This document shows, one piece after another, positions 1 to 8,030 of a stretch of 64,000 nucleotides of DNA (its first letter is position 1; each line of letters starts with the position of its first letter). This stretch comes from Saprospiraceae bacterium (GTDB lineage Bacteria > Bacteroidota > Bacteroidia > Chitinophagales > Saprospiraceae). The notes under the pieces were generated by a model that saw only the letters and a list, made by a program, of their open reading frames with translations, had not been told where the DNA came from and made no database searches. Both the position numbers and the translations under genes were made by a program. Where the stretch lies: the NCBI GenBank assembly GCA_020436935.1, contig JAGQWX010000012.1:42346-106345 (forward strand). The letters run 5' to 3'.

Positions 1-117
1 AAAGATGGGATAGTTGGAAATGTTTTCATCCCGTATCACTTCACCAGCCTGCTGTAATACGGGCAAATACACCTTAAATTCCTGTTCGAGGGCTAAGAAT
101 TTTTCTGTTTTAGACAT
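1..117 (-). CDS. Partial conserved hypothetical protein (N-terminal 39 residues)
   Basis: An open frame starts with ATG at 117 and runs leftward to the window edge without a stop, so only the first 39 residues are visible. They are hydrophilic, start MSKTEKFLALEQEF, and show no signal peptide or motif, so the product is probably cytoplasmic. The start lies 6 bases after the stop of the lipoprotein gene at 124-498, in the same direction, which makes it the likely last visible member of the lptB operon. I do not recognise the family. That it is a real gene rests on tight operon spacing and an uninterrupted frame. Confidence 0.6.
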   Translation of the reverse strand, partial: MSKTEKFLALEQEFKVYLPVLQQAGEVIRDENISNYPIF

Positions 118-123
118 GTGTTA

Positions 124-498
124 TCAATTTATACTATCAGTATCAACTTCGTTTTTTGTTGGAGCATCTGTACTATCTTCCGGCACAGTAAGAAATGGCC
201 GGGCCTTTAGTGTATCATTGAGTTGTATATAACCGACATAATTGGGTTTGTAAGGTCTGCCTGGAAACAAAATACCTTCTCCGACAGAAAAATTGATGTT
301 GTTGATCATGATGCTATCTACCATTTTCTCTACATCGATCATCAAACTTTGCCTGCAGTTGAATAAACGAAGGCGTTTGTAATTCTCTCCTTCTTCATAA
401 AGCTTTTTTTCGATCAGTCCCATGTCTATGCCTGTTTCATCCGGGAGACACGCCACCAAGAAGAGGCAAAAACTCAGCAAAGACAATTTATTTTTCAT
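124..498 (-). CDS. Small lipoprotein, hypothetical
   Basis: About 124 residues. From the ATG at 498 the protein starts MKNKL, followed by a hydrophobic stretch and a lipobox-like LVAC with Cys17, so it should be a lipidated envelope protein. An upstream ATG at 522 would add eight residues before a worse signal peptide, so 498 is preferred. The mature part has no motif I recognise; it is mixed alpha/beta in composition with an acidic, Asp/Thr-rich tail. The start overlaps the end of the upstream lipoprotein gene by 11 bases, pointing to translational coupling. Its place two genes after lptB suggests, by context only, a role in the cell envelope. Confidence 0.7.
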   Translation of the reverse strand: MKNKLSLLSFCLFLVACLPDETGIDMGLIEKKLYEEGENYKRLRLFNCRQSLMIDVEKMVDSIMINNINFSVGEGILFPGRPYKPNYVGYIQLNDTLKARPFLTVPEDSTDAPTKNEVDTDSIN

Positions 499-748
499 CT
501 TCCACCAGATTTTCAATTTCAATCAATCTGATTCTTAATAAGGAGTCGACCATATAGTTATACATGGAGTCTCTGTTGAGAAGGCAGACGCTGTCTGTAT
601 ATCTTCTGATGTCCTCAAACTGCCTGACACTCAGGCTATCAAAAATTACTCTTTCCTCGGCATTTAGCGTAGTTCTGGTTTCTTCACGGCCGCAAGAAAA
701 ATGGACAAGAAGTAATAGAAGTATGTATATGTAATTACTCTTCCTCAA
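488..748 (-). CDS. Small lipoprotein, hypothetical
   Basis: An 86-residue protein with a short basic N-terminus (MRKSNY), a Leu-rich hydrophobic segment and Cys19 in the sequence HFSC, a plausible lipobox. The mature part is about 67 residues, highly charged and predicted helical, with many Arg, Asp and Glu residues; it could form a coiled coil. Its start lies 14 bases inside the end of lptB and its own end overlaps the next lipoprotein gene by 11 bases, so all three are probably co-translated. The family is not recognised. A partner role in envelope assembly is inference from position only. Confidence 0.7.
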   Translation of the reverse strand: MRKSNYIYILLLLLVHFSCGREETRTTLNAEERVIFDSLSVRQFEDIRRYTDSVCLLNRDSMYNYMVDSLLRIRLIEIENLVEDEK

Positions 749-1484
749 AAGTGATCACTTTTTTTCTCAGCTCAAAATTTTGTCCCAGGTAAACTTTTCT
801 GACGATAGGGTCTGCTGCAAGATCTTCTGCAACGCCTTGTCGTAAAATTTTACCCTCAAACATCAGGTAGGCCCTGTCGGTGATTGACAAAGTTTCCTGC
901 ACATTGTGGTCTGTAATAAGAATGCCTATATTTTTGGTTTTGAGCTTGGCGACAATATATTGTATGTCCTCCACAGCAATGGGGTCAATGCCTGCGAAAG
1001 GTTCGTCCAAAAGAATAAATTTTGGTTCTGAAGCCAGCGCCCTGGCTATTTCCGTCCTCCTTCTTTCACCCCCGGAAAGAGAGTCACCTGAGTTTTTTCT
1101 TACTTTATGGAGGTGGAACTCATCAATGAGGGATTCCATCTTCTCAAATCTTTCTTCTTTTTTCAAAGGCATCATTTCCAAAATGGCCATGATGTTGTCC
1201 TCAACGCTCATTTTTCTAAAAACTGAAGCCTCCTGAGGAAGATAGCCTATGCCTTTTTGAGCGCGCTTATACATTGGAAGATCTGTAATGTCGACATCAT
1301 CCAGGTACACGATGCCTTCATTGGGTTTGACAAAGCCTACCATCATGTAAAAACTTGTGGTTTTACCGGCACCATTAGGCCCCAGTAAACCGACAATTTC
1401 GCCCTGGTCAACTGAAATAGATACACCATCTACTACTTTGCGCGCTCCGTATTGTTTTCTGAGATTTTCTGCCCTTAGTTTCAT
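735..1484 (-). CDS. lptB: LPS export ABC transporter ATP-binding protein LptB
   Basis: Cytoplasmic ATPase of the LptBFGC complex, which powers extraction of lipopolysaccharide from the inner membrane and its transport to the outer membrane. The 249-residue length fits the family. Visible are Walker A GPNGAGKT (35-42), Q-loop Gln84 in YLPQEASVF, signature LSGGE (136-140) followed by the LptB-typical [10 protein letters not shown], Walker B FILLDE (157-161) with PFAGIDP, and H-loop His193 in TDHNVQETL. It follows the Ig-like lipoprotein gene by 16 bases and overlaps the next small lipoprotein gene by 14. The permease genes lptF and lptG are not in the window, as is usual where lptB stands apart. 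Confidence 0.93.
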   Translation of the reverse strand: MKLRAENLRKQYGARKVVDGVSISVDQGEIVGLLGPNGAGKTTSFYMMVGFVKPNEGIVYLDDVDITDLPMYKRAQKGIGYLPQEASVFRKMSVEDNIMAILEMMPLKKEERFEKMESLIDEFHLHKVRKNSGDSLSGGERRRTEIARALASEPKFILLDEPFAGIDPIAVEDIQYIVAKLKTKNIGILITDHNVQETLSITDRAYLMFEGKILRQGVAEDLAADPIVRKVYLGQNFELRKKVITFEEE

Positions 1485-1500
1485 TTTGTATTGGGTATAA

Positions 1501-3144
1501 CTATTCTTTAAAATTAATGTCTGCTTCTATCGTCCAATTTTCTCTGAGTTTCTCAATTGGGAATGTTTTGACGACTTCTGCCTGCCTGCGCAACCAGAAA
1601 TCAGCCTGATCCCTTACACCGTTAAGATTTTTATCTTCAACAATCTCCAGGCGGTATTCTCCCGGTCTCAATTTGTTAAACGTCTTTTGGGTGCTACTTA
1701 TGTCTTTTATTGTGAAACTTGACACCGTATTGTTGTTTTCCATTAAATATACGATGTACTGGCTTGTACTGTCGAGACCCGAAAGATTGACGACCAGGCC
1801 GGAAAGTTTATCCTCGCCGGGTATTTGAAATTTTAAATGGAGACTGTCTGCAAAGCTTTGACCAAAAATGTCTGTGAAAGTATTGGCAGGAGCAAAGATC
1901 CTAAACTCTCCGGCATAAAATTGGGCTGCCGGAATCTTTAAAGACAGGGTGTCAAAAAAATACTGAACTTCAGATAGCACAACTTTCGACGAATCGGTCA
2001 CCGACAGTTTTGATGGATCAAATCCGCCCACCGGATGGTTGAATTGAATGCGTATCGTATCGTTGCCGTACAAGGTATTGGAAGCCGAGACAAACCTGGG
2101 CATAAAAGCAGCAATCTTTTTAGAGGTATCGGGAACGATGACTTTAAGCGTATCGAAAGGCAAAAATATTTCAAAAGAATCTTTAGGAGCGATATCTCCC
2201 TGGTACCAAATGCTCAAACTATCTCCGGCAAAAGATGAATAGTACTTTAATTGGTTGTCTGTAAAAGAAACAGGAAAAGGCAGATCCACAGCTCTGTTGA
2301 ATTTGACAACACTCTTACCAAATTGTTTGGACAATACATCAAAAACCCTCAATCTGGACAGAGGGGTTGTTAGCGTCAGGGCGATTGTTTTTGTAGAATC
2401 GAGATCTTCAGGAAAAATAAGGCTGTCTCTGTAGGCCAGCGCCTCGCTACCCTCATTGTAAGTATAGCTGATGTTTTCGTCAGTTATGGCAAATATTCTG
2501 AAGGTGTCGCTTTTGATGTTTTCTATTTTAAAAACGCCTTCCTTGTCTGTTCTGGCAAAATAAAAAGGTTTTTCCTTTACAAATGCGCTGTCTTCAAGCT
2601 TGTCATAAAGCAAAACAGTTGCATTGGGTGCAGGCTTTAGGGTTGCCGCATCAATGACGCTGCCCTTAATGGCGAGAGAATCGATGATTTCACCAGTGGA
2701 GAATACAAATCTAAAGTTGACCAGTTTGTTGTTTTCGTGCAGATCCTGGATGGCCTCACCAAAATTAACGGTGTACGTCGTGTTTTCTCTGATGACTTCT
2801 TTTTCATTGAAAGAGAAAAAGAGTGTTTTGCCACGGACGCTTGTTTTGGGGATATAAGTGAGGGGCGGGGAGACAACGATCTGTTTGATTGGGTCCTTCA
2901 GGACGATAAACTCATCAAAGGTAAGAGAGAAGGCTCTGTCGGAATATAATGTTTGAAAGTTGTGCGTAGACTTTTCTTCAAGCAGTTTGGGCGGATCAAC
3001 GTCTCTTGGCCCACCTTCCAGAGAACCGCTGCTGGCACAGGAGGCAAGATGGCAAATGGCCCATAAAAAAATTAGAAACCTGATCAATCTTAGAAATTTC
3101 AAATGCAATATTAATGAATTCCTCAGTGGTGTGTTATTAAACAC
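1501..3144 (-). CDS. Ig-like domain (SbsA/Big_5-type) lipoprotein
   Basis: A 547-residue protein with a long basic/hydrophobic N-terminus ending in a lipobox LASC (Cys36), so it is probably a lipoprotein. Directly after follows [17 protein letters not shown], a start shared by a widespread Bacteroidota family annotated as Ig-like (Big_5) proteins. The next 100 residues ([37 protein letters not shown]) match the SbsA-type Ig-like domain. A carboxypeptidase-regulatory-like beta domain seems to follow around 160-220 ([19 protein letters not shown]). The role is unknown; surface or periplasmic structural functions are likely. It heads the lptB operon, and the AraC gene ends only 8 bases upstream, so read-through is possible. 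Confidence 0.8.
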   Translation of the reverse strand: MFNNTPLRNSLILHLKFLRLIRFLIFLWAICHLASCASSGSLEGGPRDVDPPKLLEEKSTHNFQTLYSDRAFSLTFDEFIVLKDPIKQIVVSPPLTYIPKTSVRGKTLFFSFNEKEVIRENTTYTVNFGEAIQDLHENNKLVNFRFVFSTGEIIDSLAIKGSVIDAATLKPAPNATVLLYDKLEDSAFVKEKPFYFARTDKEGVFKIENIKSDTFRIFAITDENISYTYNEGSEALAYRDSLIFPEDLDSTKTIALTLTTPLSRLRVFDVLSKQFGKSVVKFNRAVDLPFPVSFTDNQLKYYSSFAGDSLSIWYQGDIAPKDSFEIFLPFDTLKVIVPDTSKKIAAFMPRFVSASNTLYGNDTIRIQFNHPVGGFDPSKLSVTDSSKVVLSEVQYFFDTLSLKIPAAQFYAGEFRIFAPANTFTDIFGQSFADSLHLKFQIPGEDKLSGLVVNLSGLDSTSQYIVYLMENNNTVSSFTIKDISSTQKTFNKLRPGEYRLEIVEDKNLNGVRDQADFWLRRQAEVVKTFPIEKLRENWTIEADINFKE

Positions 3145-3152
3145 AGTACATA

Positions 3153-4031
3153 CTACTCCGGAAGTACAACGAGTGCGAGTTCTTTTCTGTACTCCGACGG
3201 GCTTTTTCCTGTGATCCGTTTGAAGTATTTGTTGAAATGCGAAAAATTGTTGAAGCCCGCTTCAAAACAAACATCAGTTATTGACATGGGGTCATCGGCC
3301 AACAATTTGCATGCATGGGCGATCCGATATTCATTGAGAAATTCTATAAAAGTTTTACCGGTTTGCTTTTTGAAAAACCGACAAAAAGAAGGCACCGTCA
3401 TGCTTGTCATTTCTGCCAGTTGTTCCAGTGCGATCTCTTCCTGAAAGTTTTCCCGGACAAAAGAAAACACCTCGTCCAACCGATCAGCACCATGGGCAGA
3501 CGGGCTGACCATAACACCCGACACATTGAGTACTTCCATGTCGCGGCTGGTAGCCAGAATGTTGAGGATTTTCATCACTTCAATGAGCTTTTCAAAATTG
3601 CTCATGTAAAACAGACTCTCCAGGCGTTCACCTACCTCTGATTTTGAATTCCCAAAAAATGAAATCCCGTTTTTTGAAAGTTCAAGAAATCGGCGAATGG
3701 CAATGAACTCCGGTTTCATCAAAATATTTTCGCCCAGAAAGTCTTCCCTGAAGTGGAGCACTACTTCCTTCCCATTGCCAATGAGGCGATCGCGGAACCC
3801 AAAATGTGGCAACTTACCACCAATCACCAGCAAGTCACCATTGTAATAATTAGAGATATGATTGCCGATATGTCTTTTACCATTGCCTTCAGGAATATAT
3901 ACCAGTTCTATTTCCTGATGGAAGTGCCAGAAAGGCTTATGGTCTTCCACCCGGGAATCAAACTTCTTTAAAGTAAAGGAAGAACCAAAGGAGGGATCAA
4001 TTCTTTCGATAAAAGCCTGTTTCTTTTTCAT
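3153..4031 (-). CDS. AraC family transcriptional regulator with cupin sensor
   Basis: A 292-residue regulator from the preferred start MKKKQAF at 4031; an ATG at 4082 would add 17 residues of unlikely sequence. The N-terminal part has a cupin-like sugar-binding domain (FWHFHQEIELVYIPEGNGKRHIGNH, about 30-75), and the C-terminal ~100 residues are a canonical AraC double helix-turn-helix (ALEQLAEMTSMTVPSFCRFFKK and ITDVCFEAGFNNFSHFNKYFKRITGKSPSEYRK). Regulators of this layout usually act on sugar utilisation genes, but no such operon is adjacent. The upstream region holds a perfect 9-bp palindrome at 4175-4193, which could be its own operator; that is conjecture. Confidence 0.87.
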   Translation of the reverse strand: MKKKQAFIERIDPSFGSSFTLKKFDSRVEDHKPFWHFHQEIELVYIPEGNGKRHIGNHISNYYNGDLLVIGGKLPHFGFRDRLIGNGKEVVLHFREDFLGENILMKPEFIAIRRFLELSKNGISFFGNSKSEVGERLESLFYMSNFEKLIEVMKILNILATSRDMEVLNVSGVMVSPSAHGADRLDEVFSFVRENFQEEIALEQLAEMTSMTVPSFCRFFKKQTGKTFIEFLNEYRIAHACKLLADDPMSITDVCFEAGFNNFSHFNKYFKRITGKSPSEYRKELALVVLPE

Positions 4032-4166
4032 TGACCAGTATTTTATTCTGCTACGCAATAGCCCAAACGGACATTTTAACAAGATATTTCATAAATATAT
4101 CAAAAAAGGGTAAAATAACACATAAATTGGAAAAAATTAATGAAGCACGAGCGCTCAGAATAGATG

Positions 4167-4193
4167 TATCTTTGTATTGTAATTATTACAATA
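4167..4193 (+). promoter_or_regulatory. Promoter-like -7 element abutting a perfect palindrome
   Basis: TATCTTTG at 4167-4174 matches the Bacteroidota -7 consensus TAnnTTTG. It is followed at once by TATTGTAAT-T-ATTACAATA (4175-4193), a perfect 9-bp inverted repeat with a one-base centre, which would overlap the transcription start. No good TTTG is seen at the -33 position. The arrangement looks like a repressor site over a promoter. There is no gene on the plus strand downstream before the terminator at 4251-4283. Confidence 0.4.
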
Positions 4194-4283
4194 AGATTAT
4201 AAGAGTTTGACTCTCAAGATAAATGTGGCTTTAACGATTTGAATTTCAAGAAAAACCTCGCTAAAAAGTTAGTGAGGTTTTTT
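4194..4283 (+). ncRNA. Candidate small RNA
   Basis: About 100 bases lie between a -7-like promoter (4167-4174) and a strong hairpin/T-run terminator (4251-4283) with no convincing reading frame; the only ATG near 4222 gives a three-codon peptide. Short internal hairpins are possible (AGAG-TTTGA-CTCT near 4202-4214, and TTGAA-T-TTCAA near 4240-4250). I do not recognise a known RNA family. The span could equally be just the metB 3' region. Confidence 0.3.
4251..4283. terminator. Bidirectional intrinsic terminator
   Basis: A stem formed by AAAACCTCGCTAA and TTAGTGAGGTTTT (one G-T pair) around a 4-base loop, with T-runs on both sides: six T on the plus strand and five on the minus strand. It lies 16 bases past the metB stop on the minus strand, so its main role is probably ending metB transcription; in the other direction it would end the candidate small RNA. 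Confidence 0.8.
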
Positions 4284-4298
4284 CATTTTAAGGAAGTA

Positions 4299-5444
4299 TC
4301 AAATGGAATTCAGAGCCTCATTTAAATCCTCCATCAAATCTTCAACGGCTTCAATACCTATGCTCAACCTGATCAGGGAATCAGTCAGACCTACTTTCAG
4401 TCTTTCTTCGCGGGGAATAGACGCGTGTGTCATGCTTGCAGGATGGCCAATCAGCGATTCTACACCACCGAGGGATTCTGCCAGAGAAAAGAGTTTTGTA
4501 GAAGACAGTACTTTATTTGCGTTTTCAACAGAATTTTGCTTTAAATCAAACGATACCATTGCGCCAAACATTTTCATTTGTTTGGCAGCAACCTCATGAC
4601 CGGGATGGTATGTGAGTCCTGGGAAATATACTTTTGAAACAGCCGGATGTTTTTCCAGATAGACTGCAATGGCTGCTGCATTTTCACAAGCACGTTGCAC
4701 TCTTATATGTAAAGTTTTTATGCCGCGGAGCACAAGGAAACAATCCTGGGGCCCGGGAACAGCTCCACATGCATTTTGGTAAAAGCGAAGCTTTGCTGCA
4801 AGATCTTTGTCCTTAACAATTACCGCTCCATGTATTACATCGGAATGACCACCCAGATATTTGGTGGCGCTATGTATGACCACATCGGCACCCAGTTCCA
4901 GTGGTTGCTGCAGATACGGAGAAGCAAAAGTATTGTCAACCACACAAAGGATATCACGACCGGCGATGATGTCACAAATTTCTTTGATATCCACCACATT
5001 GAGCATTGGGTTGGTGGGGGTTTCTATCCAAATCATTTTTGTTTTTATGTTGACCAATTTGGCAACAGTTCCGGCAATGGTCATATCGCAAAATTTAAAT
5101 ATGATGCCGTATTTTTCAAACACTTTGGTCATCAGACGATAACTTCCTCCATAAAGGTCGTTGGTGCAAATCACCTCATCTCCGGGAGTCAATAATTTCA
5201 AAATAGCATCCATTGCCGCCAGGCCGCTGGCAAAGCAGATGCCATCAGTTCCCATTTCCAGAGCAGCCAGTTGGCTTTCCAAAACAGAACGAGTGGGGTT
5301 CTGCGTGCGTGCGTATTCGTATCCCTTGTGAACACCAGGAGCATCCTGAACATAGGTAGAGGTTTGGAAAATAGGAGTCATGATGGCTCCTGTCGATGGG
5401 TCAGGCTCAATGCCCGCGTGTATAACTTTAGTTTCAAATTTCAT
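4299..5444 (-). CDS. metB: Cystathionine gamma-synthase/lyase-family PLP enzyme
   Basis: Cytoplasmic PLP-dependent trans-sulfuration enzyme of 381 residues. Visible family landmarks: TYVQDAPGVHKGYEYARTQNPTR (30-52, phosphate-binding Tyr/Arg), Asp170 in VVDNTFASPY, and the Schiff-base lysine Lys195 in SATKYLGGHSD. The start MKFETKVIHAG at 5444 is chosen over the longer frame from 5585 because the extra 47 residues do not resemble the family and cover promoter sequence. Cystathionine gamma-synthase (O-acyl-homoserine plus cysteine) and gamma-lyase cannot be told apart by eye; no other methionine gene is adjacent. It is monocistronic, ended by the terminator at 4251-4283. Confidence 0.85.
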   Translation of the reverse strand: MKFETKVIHAGIEPDPSTGAIMTPIFQTSTYVQDAPGVHKGYEYARTQNPTRSVLESQLAALEMGTDGICFASGLAAMDAILKLLTPGDEVICTNDLYGGSYRLMTKVFEKYGIIFKFCDMTIAGTVAKLVNIKTKMIWIETPTNPMLNVVDIKEICDIIAGRDILCVVDNTFASPYLQQPLELGADVVIHSATKYLGGHSDVIHGAVIVKDKDLAAKLRFYQNACGAVPGPQDCFLVLRGIKTLHIRVQRACENAAAIAVYLEKHPAVSKVYFPGLTYHPGHEVAAKQMKMFGAMVSFDLKQNSVENANKVLSSTKLFSLAESLGGVESLIGHPASMTHASIPREERLKVGLTDSLIRLSIGIEAVEDLMEDLNEALNSI

Positions 5445-5474
5445 CTTGCAAAAATAAGTTCGAAAGAAAGAAGT

Positions 5475-5507
5475 CAAAGGTAGCAGTAATATCGTTAGCA
5501 AACCAAT
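5475..5507 (-). promoter_or_regulatory. Predicted metB promoter
   Basis: On the minus strand TACCTTTG (5482-5475) matches TAnnTTTG, with ATTG (5507-5504) 21 bases upstream. Transcription would start near 5469, about 25 bases before the metB ATG. A second TATTTTTG (5456-5449) lies only 4 bases before the ATG and, if used, would give a nearly leaderless message. No SAM riboswitch fold was recognised here. Confidence 0.5.
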
Positions 5508-5625
5508 AAAACATATTGACCCATGAGCGGAAAAAGATGACCTATCAAGTTTTGGACAGTCAGCTTTTTGATTCAAAAAAACCAAATGAAATAATGTAAA
5601 GTTTAAGAAAACAGTAAGATTAAAA

Positions 5626-5659
5626 ATTGCTCAATAGCCATCAGATTAATATACTTTTG
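5626..5659 (+). promoter_or_regulatory. Predicted promoter of the ABC exporter gene
   Basis: TACTTTTG at 5652-5659 matches the TAnnTTTG -7 element; ATTG at 5626-5629 lies 22 bases upstream, slightly longer than the usual 19-20. The ATG at 5682 follows 22 bases after the -7 element. Confidence 0.5.
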
Positions 5660-5681
5660 TCTATTTGCGAATAAGTACTAC

Positions 5682-7448
5682 ATGGCACAAGAGACCAAAC
5701 AGAAGGAGAAGTTTGATTTTAATGTTTTAACGAGACTCATCAAAGCCGGATGGAAGTACAAACGTCTATTTGTCATCTGTGTGATCCTTGCCATTGTTCT
5801 GGCACCATTGGGAGCTATTTTGCCTTATTTGGTGAAGAATATTGTGGATGACCATATCCTCAAGTTTGATATACCTGGTATGTATCAAATTTCTATTTTA
5901 TTTATTTTTCTATTATTGGTCAATGTAGGCTTAAGGTATTACTTCTTATATGCCACAGCAGATCTTGGTCAGTCTGTGATTAAGGATATGAGGAATGAGA
6001 TTTTTGAAAAAATTGTTTCACTCAGGCTGCGATATTATGACCAGACTCCCATAGGTACGAGTACCACCAGAACCATCAGCGACATACAGGCAATCAATGA
6101 AGTATTCACCCAAGGTGTAATTACCATAGTTGCGGATTTGTTGTCGATCGTAGCAGTGCTGGCGGTCATGTTTTACACCAGCTGGAAACTGACTTTGGTT
6201 TGTTTGCTCCTATTCCCATTTCTGATCATAGCCACAAGAATCTTCCAAAAAAACGTAAAAATTTCATATACTAAAGTAAGAAATCAGGTGGCCAATATGA
6301 ATGCATTTCTGCAGGAGCAAATCAGCGGAATGCGAATCGTTCAAATTTTTAATGCGGCGGGCAGACAAAGCAAAAAATTCAAAGAAATCAATCATGCTTA
6401 CACAGGGGCCAATCTGGATTCAGTGTTTTATTACGCGGTTTTTTTCCCGGTAGTAGAATTGATTTCAGCCCTATGTCTTGCGCTCCTTGTTTGGTGGGGC
6501 GCAGCAGATTATTTAAAAGGCAATGTCTCTTTTGGAGCTCTTGTTGCTTTTCCTTTGTATCTGGATCTGCTTTTCAGACCAGTACGGATGGCTGCTGATA
6601 AGTTTAACACCTTACAAATGGGTATCGTTGCCGGTTCAAGGGTTTTCAAAATTATGGACAGTCAGGACTCGATTCCAAACAAGGGTAAAGTGGTGAAAGA
6701 AAAGCTGGATGGCAACATTGTATTTGATAAGGTTGGATTTGCATACGACGAAGAAAATTTTGTTATCAAGGATTTGTCGTTTAAGATAAACCCGGGTGAA
6801 ACCCTGGCGATCGTCGGAAGTACCGGATCGGGCAAAACTACCATCATCAATATTCTCAACCGATTTTACGATATCCAGAAGGGTAATATTTTTGTAGATG
6901 GCACAGACATAAGAGACTATGAATTATCGGCCTTAAGGAAAAACATTGCCATTGTACTACAGGATGTTTTTTTATTTGAAGGAACAGTAATGGAAAATAT
7001 TTGTCTTCGTGACAAATCCATCGATCCGGAAAAAGTGTTGCGCGCATCAAAGGATATAGGAGCTCATGAATTTCTGGAAAAACTACCTGGAGGTTACGAT
7101 TTTGTCATCACGGAAAGAGGCAATAATTTATCTGTTGGACAAAGACAGTTGATATCATTTGTAAGAGCCCTCGTATTTGATCCAGATATTCTCATTCTGG
7201 ACGAAGCAACATCGTCCATTGACCCCGAAACAGAATTGGTCATCCAGCACGCCATTGAAGAACTCATCGATAAAAGAACCTCCATCATTATTGCTCACCG
7301 TCTCACGACCATTAGACATGCAGACAAAATATTAGTGATGGACAATGGCAGAGGTGTTGAATTTGGCGAGCACGAGCAACTGATGTCCATGGAAAATGGC
7401 AGATACCGGGAATTGGTCAGTTTACAACAATCGGCTGAACTAATATGA
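5682..7448 (+). CDS. ABC exporter, fused permease and ATPase (MsbA-like)
   Basis: A 588-residue half-transporter that should work as a homodimer in the inner membrane. Six transmembrane helices fill about 28-320 (for example VICVILAIVLAPLGAILPYLV and ALCLALLVWWGA). The ATPase domain has Walker A GSTGSGKT (379-386), Q-loop Gln427 in IVLQDVFLFEGTV, signature LSVGQ (483-487), Walker B ILILDE (503-508) and H-loop His539. The family includes MsbA-type lipid flippases and multidrug exporters; Bacteroidota genomes carry several such genes and the substrate cannot be read from sequence. It has its own promoter and is followed by a small membrane protein gene 93 bases on. Confidence 0.88.
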   Translation: MAQETKQKEKFDFNVLTRLIKAGWKYKRLFVICVILAIVLAPLGAILPYLVKNIVDDHILKFDIPGMYQISILFIFLLLVNVGLRYYFLYATADLGQSVIKDMRNEIFEKIVSLRLRYYDQTPIGTSTTRTISDIQAINEVFTQGVITIVADLLSIVAVLAVMFYTSWKLTLVCLLLFPFLIIATRIFQKNVKISYTKVRNQVANMNAFLQEQISGMRIVQIFNAAGRQSKKFKEINHAYTGANLDSVFYYAVFFPVVELISALCLALLVWWGAADYLKGNVSFGALVAFPLYLDLLFRPVRMAADKFNTLQMGIVAGSRVFKIMDSQDSIPNKGKVVKEKLDGNIVFDKVGFAYDEENFVIKDLSFKINPGETLAIVGSTGSGKTTIINILNRFYDIQKGNIFVDGTDIRDYELSALRKNIAIVLQDVFLFEGTVMENICLRDKSIDPEKVLRASKDIGAHEFLEKLPGGYDFVITERGNNLSVGQRQLISFVRALVFDPDILILDEATSSIDPETELVIQHAIEELIDKRTSIIIAHRLTTIRHADKILVMDNGRGVEFGEHEQLMSMENGRYRELVSLQQSAELI

Positions 7449-7489
7449 TGCTTTGATCGATTTAAAGATAAGCTGTATCGAAAAAGCAC

Positions 7490-7520
7490 ATTGTTTGGCT
7501 AACTAATACAGCCATATTTG
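7490..7520 (+). promoter_or_regulatory. Predicted promoter of the 7542 gene
   Basis: ATTG (7490-7493), 19 bases, then CATATTTG (7513-7520): one mismatch to TAnnTTTG at correct spacing. It lies 21 bases before the ATG at 7542. Confidence 0.45.
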
Positions 7521-7541
7521 TGTTATAAAGAATAAAGAGCG

Positions 7542-8024
7542 ATGATTTATAAAGAATTTAGTTTTGGAGGTAAAAAGAATCCGTTTGGAAGTTTTGGCGC
7601 AATAATCGCTATGATCGGTGTATTGTTGTTGCTGTTTTTTATTGCCAAAGGCATTTTTACGATATTATCATGGGCCGCTCCCGTATTGTTGATATTGGCG
7701 GCTATTTTTGACTATACCGTTATTACGGACTATCTCAAGTTTATCGGAAAACTGTTTAAGGAAAATCCATTATTTGGAATCATTGCCAGCATTCTTACTG
7801 TATTTGGTTTCCCGGTAGTGGCAGGATTTCTTTTCTTCAGGGCATTTGCCAGAAAATCCCTCAAAAATGCTATCAAAAAAGCGGAGGAAAAACAAAAACC
7901 CAAGTTTACCGAATACGAAGAAGTTGAAGATGACGACATCATGATTCTACCAAAGGTAGAACGTCAGCAGAAAACTTCTACTACCACCAACAAATCCAAC
8001 GACTACGACGAGTTGTTTAAATAA
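7542..8024 (+). CDS. Hypothetical membrane protein
   Basis: 160 residues. Three hydrophobic segments are visible: about 19-38 (GAIIAMIGVLLLLFFIAKGI), 41-58, and 78-103 (GIIASILTVFGFPVVAGFLF). After them comes a basic stretch and then an acidic, low-complexity cytoplasmic tail (about 120-160) ending YDELFK. I do not recognise a family with a known function; similar short membrane proteins with charged tails occur across Bacteroidota. It may share the direction of the upstream ABC exporter but has its own promoter-like sequence. Its stop lies 6 bases from the stop of the convergent M16 gene. Confidence 0.7.
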   Translation: MIYKEFSFGGKKNPFGSFGAIIAMIGVLLLLFFIAKGIFTILSWAAPVLLILAAIFDYTVITDYLKFIGKLFKENPLFGIIASILTVFGFPVVAGFLFFRAFARKSLKNAIKKAEEKQKPKFTEYEEVEDDDIMILPKVERQQKTSTTTNKSNDYDELFK

Positions 8025-8030
8025 TTTCCG

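Noticed and set aside
1501..3144. Several plus-strand frames (64-84 residues) opposite the Ig-like lipoprotein
   Set aside because: Short overlapping shadows of a long conserved frame; none has a plausible start or product.
4175..4193. Palindrome as an RNA hairpin
   Set aside because: The arms are separated by a single base, too short for a hairpin loop, so I treat it as a DNA site.
4776..5195. 139-residue plus-strand frame opposite metB
   Set aside because: Shadow of the PLP enzyme; no motif and no start context.
5445..5681. SAM riboswitch upstream of metB
   Set aside because: I looked for the usual SAM-I/SAM-II conserved cores on the minus strand and saw none; the leader after the best promoter is only about 25 bases.
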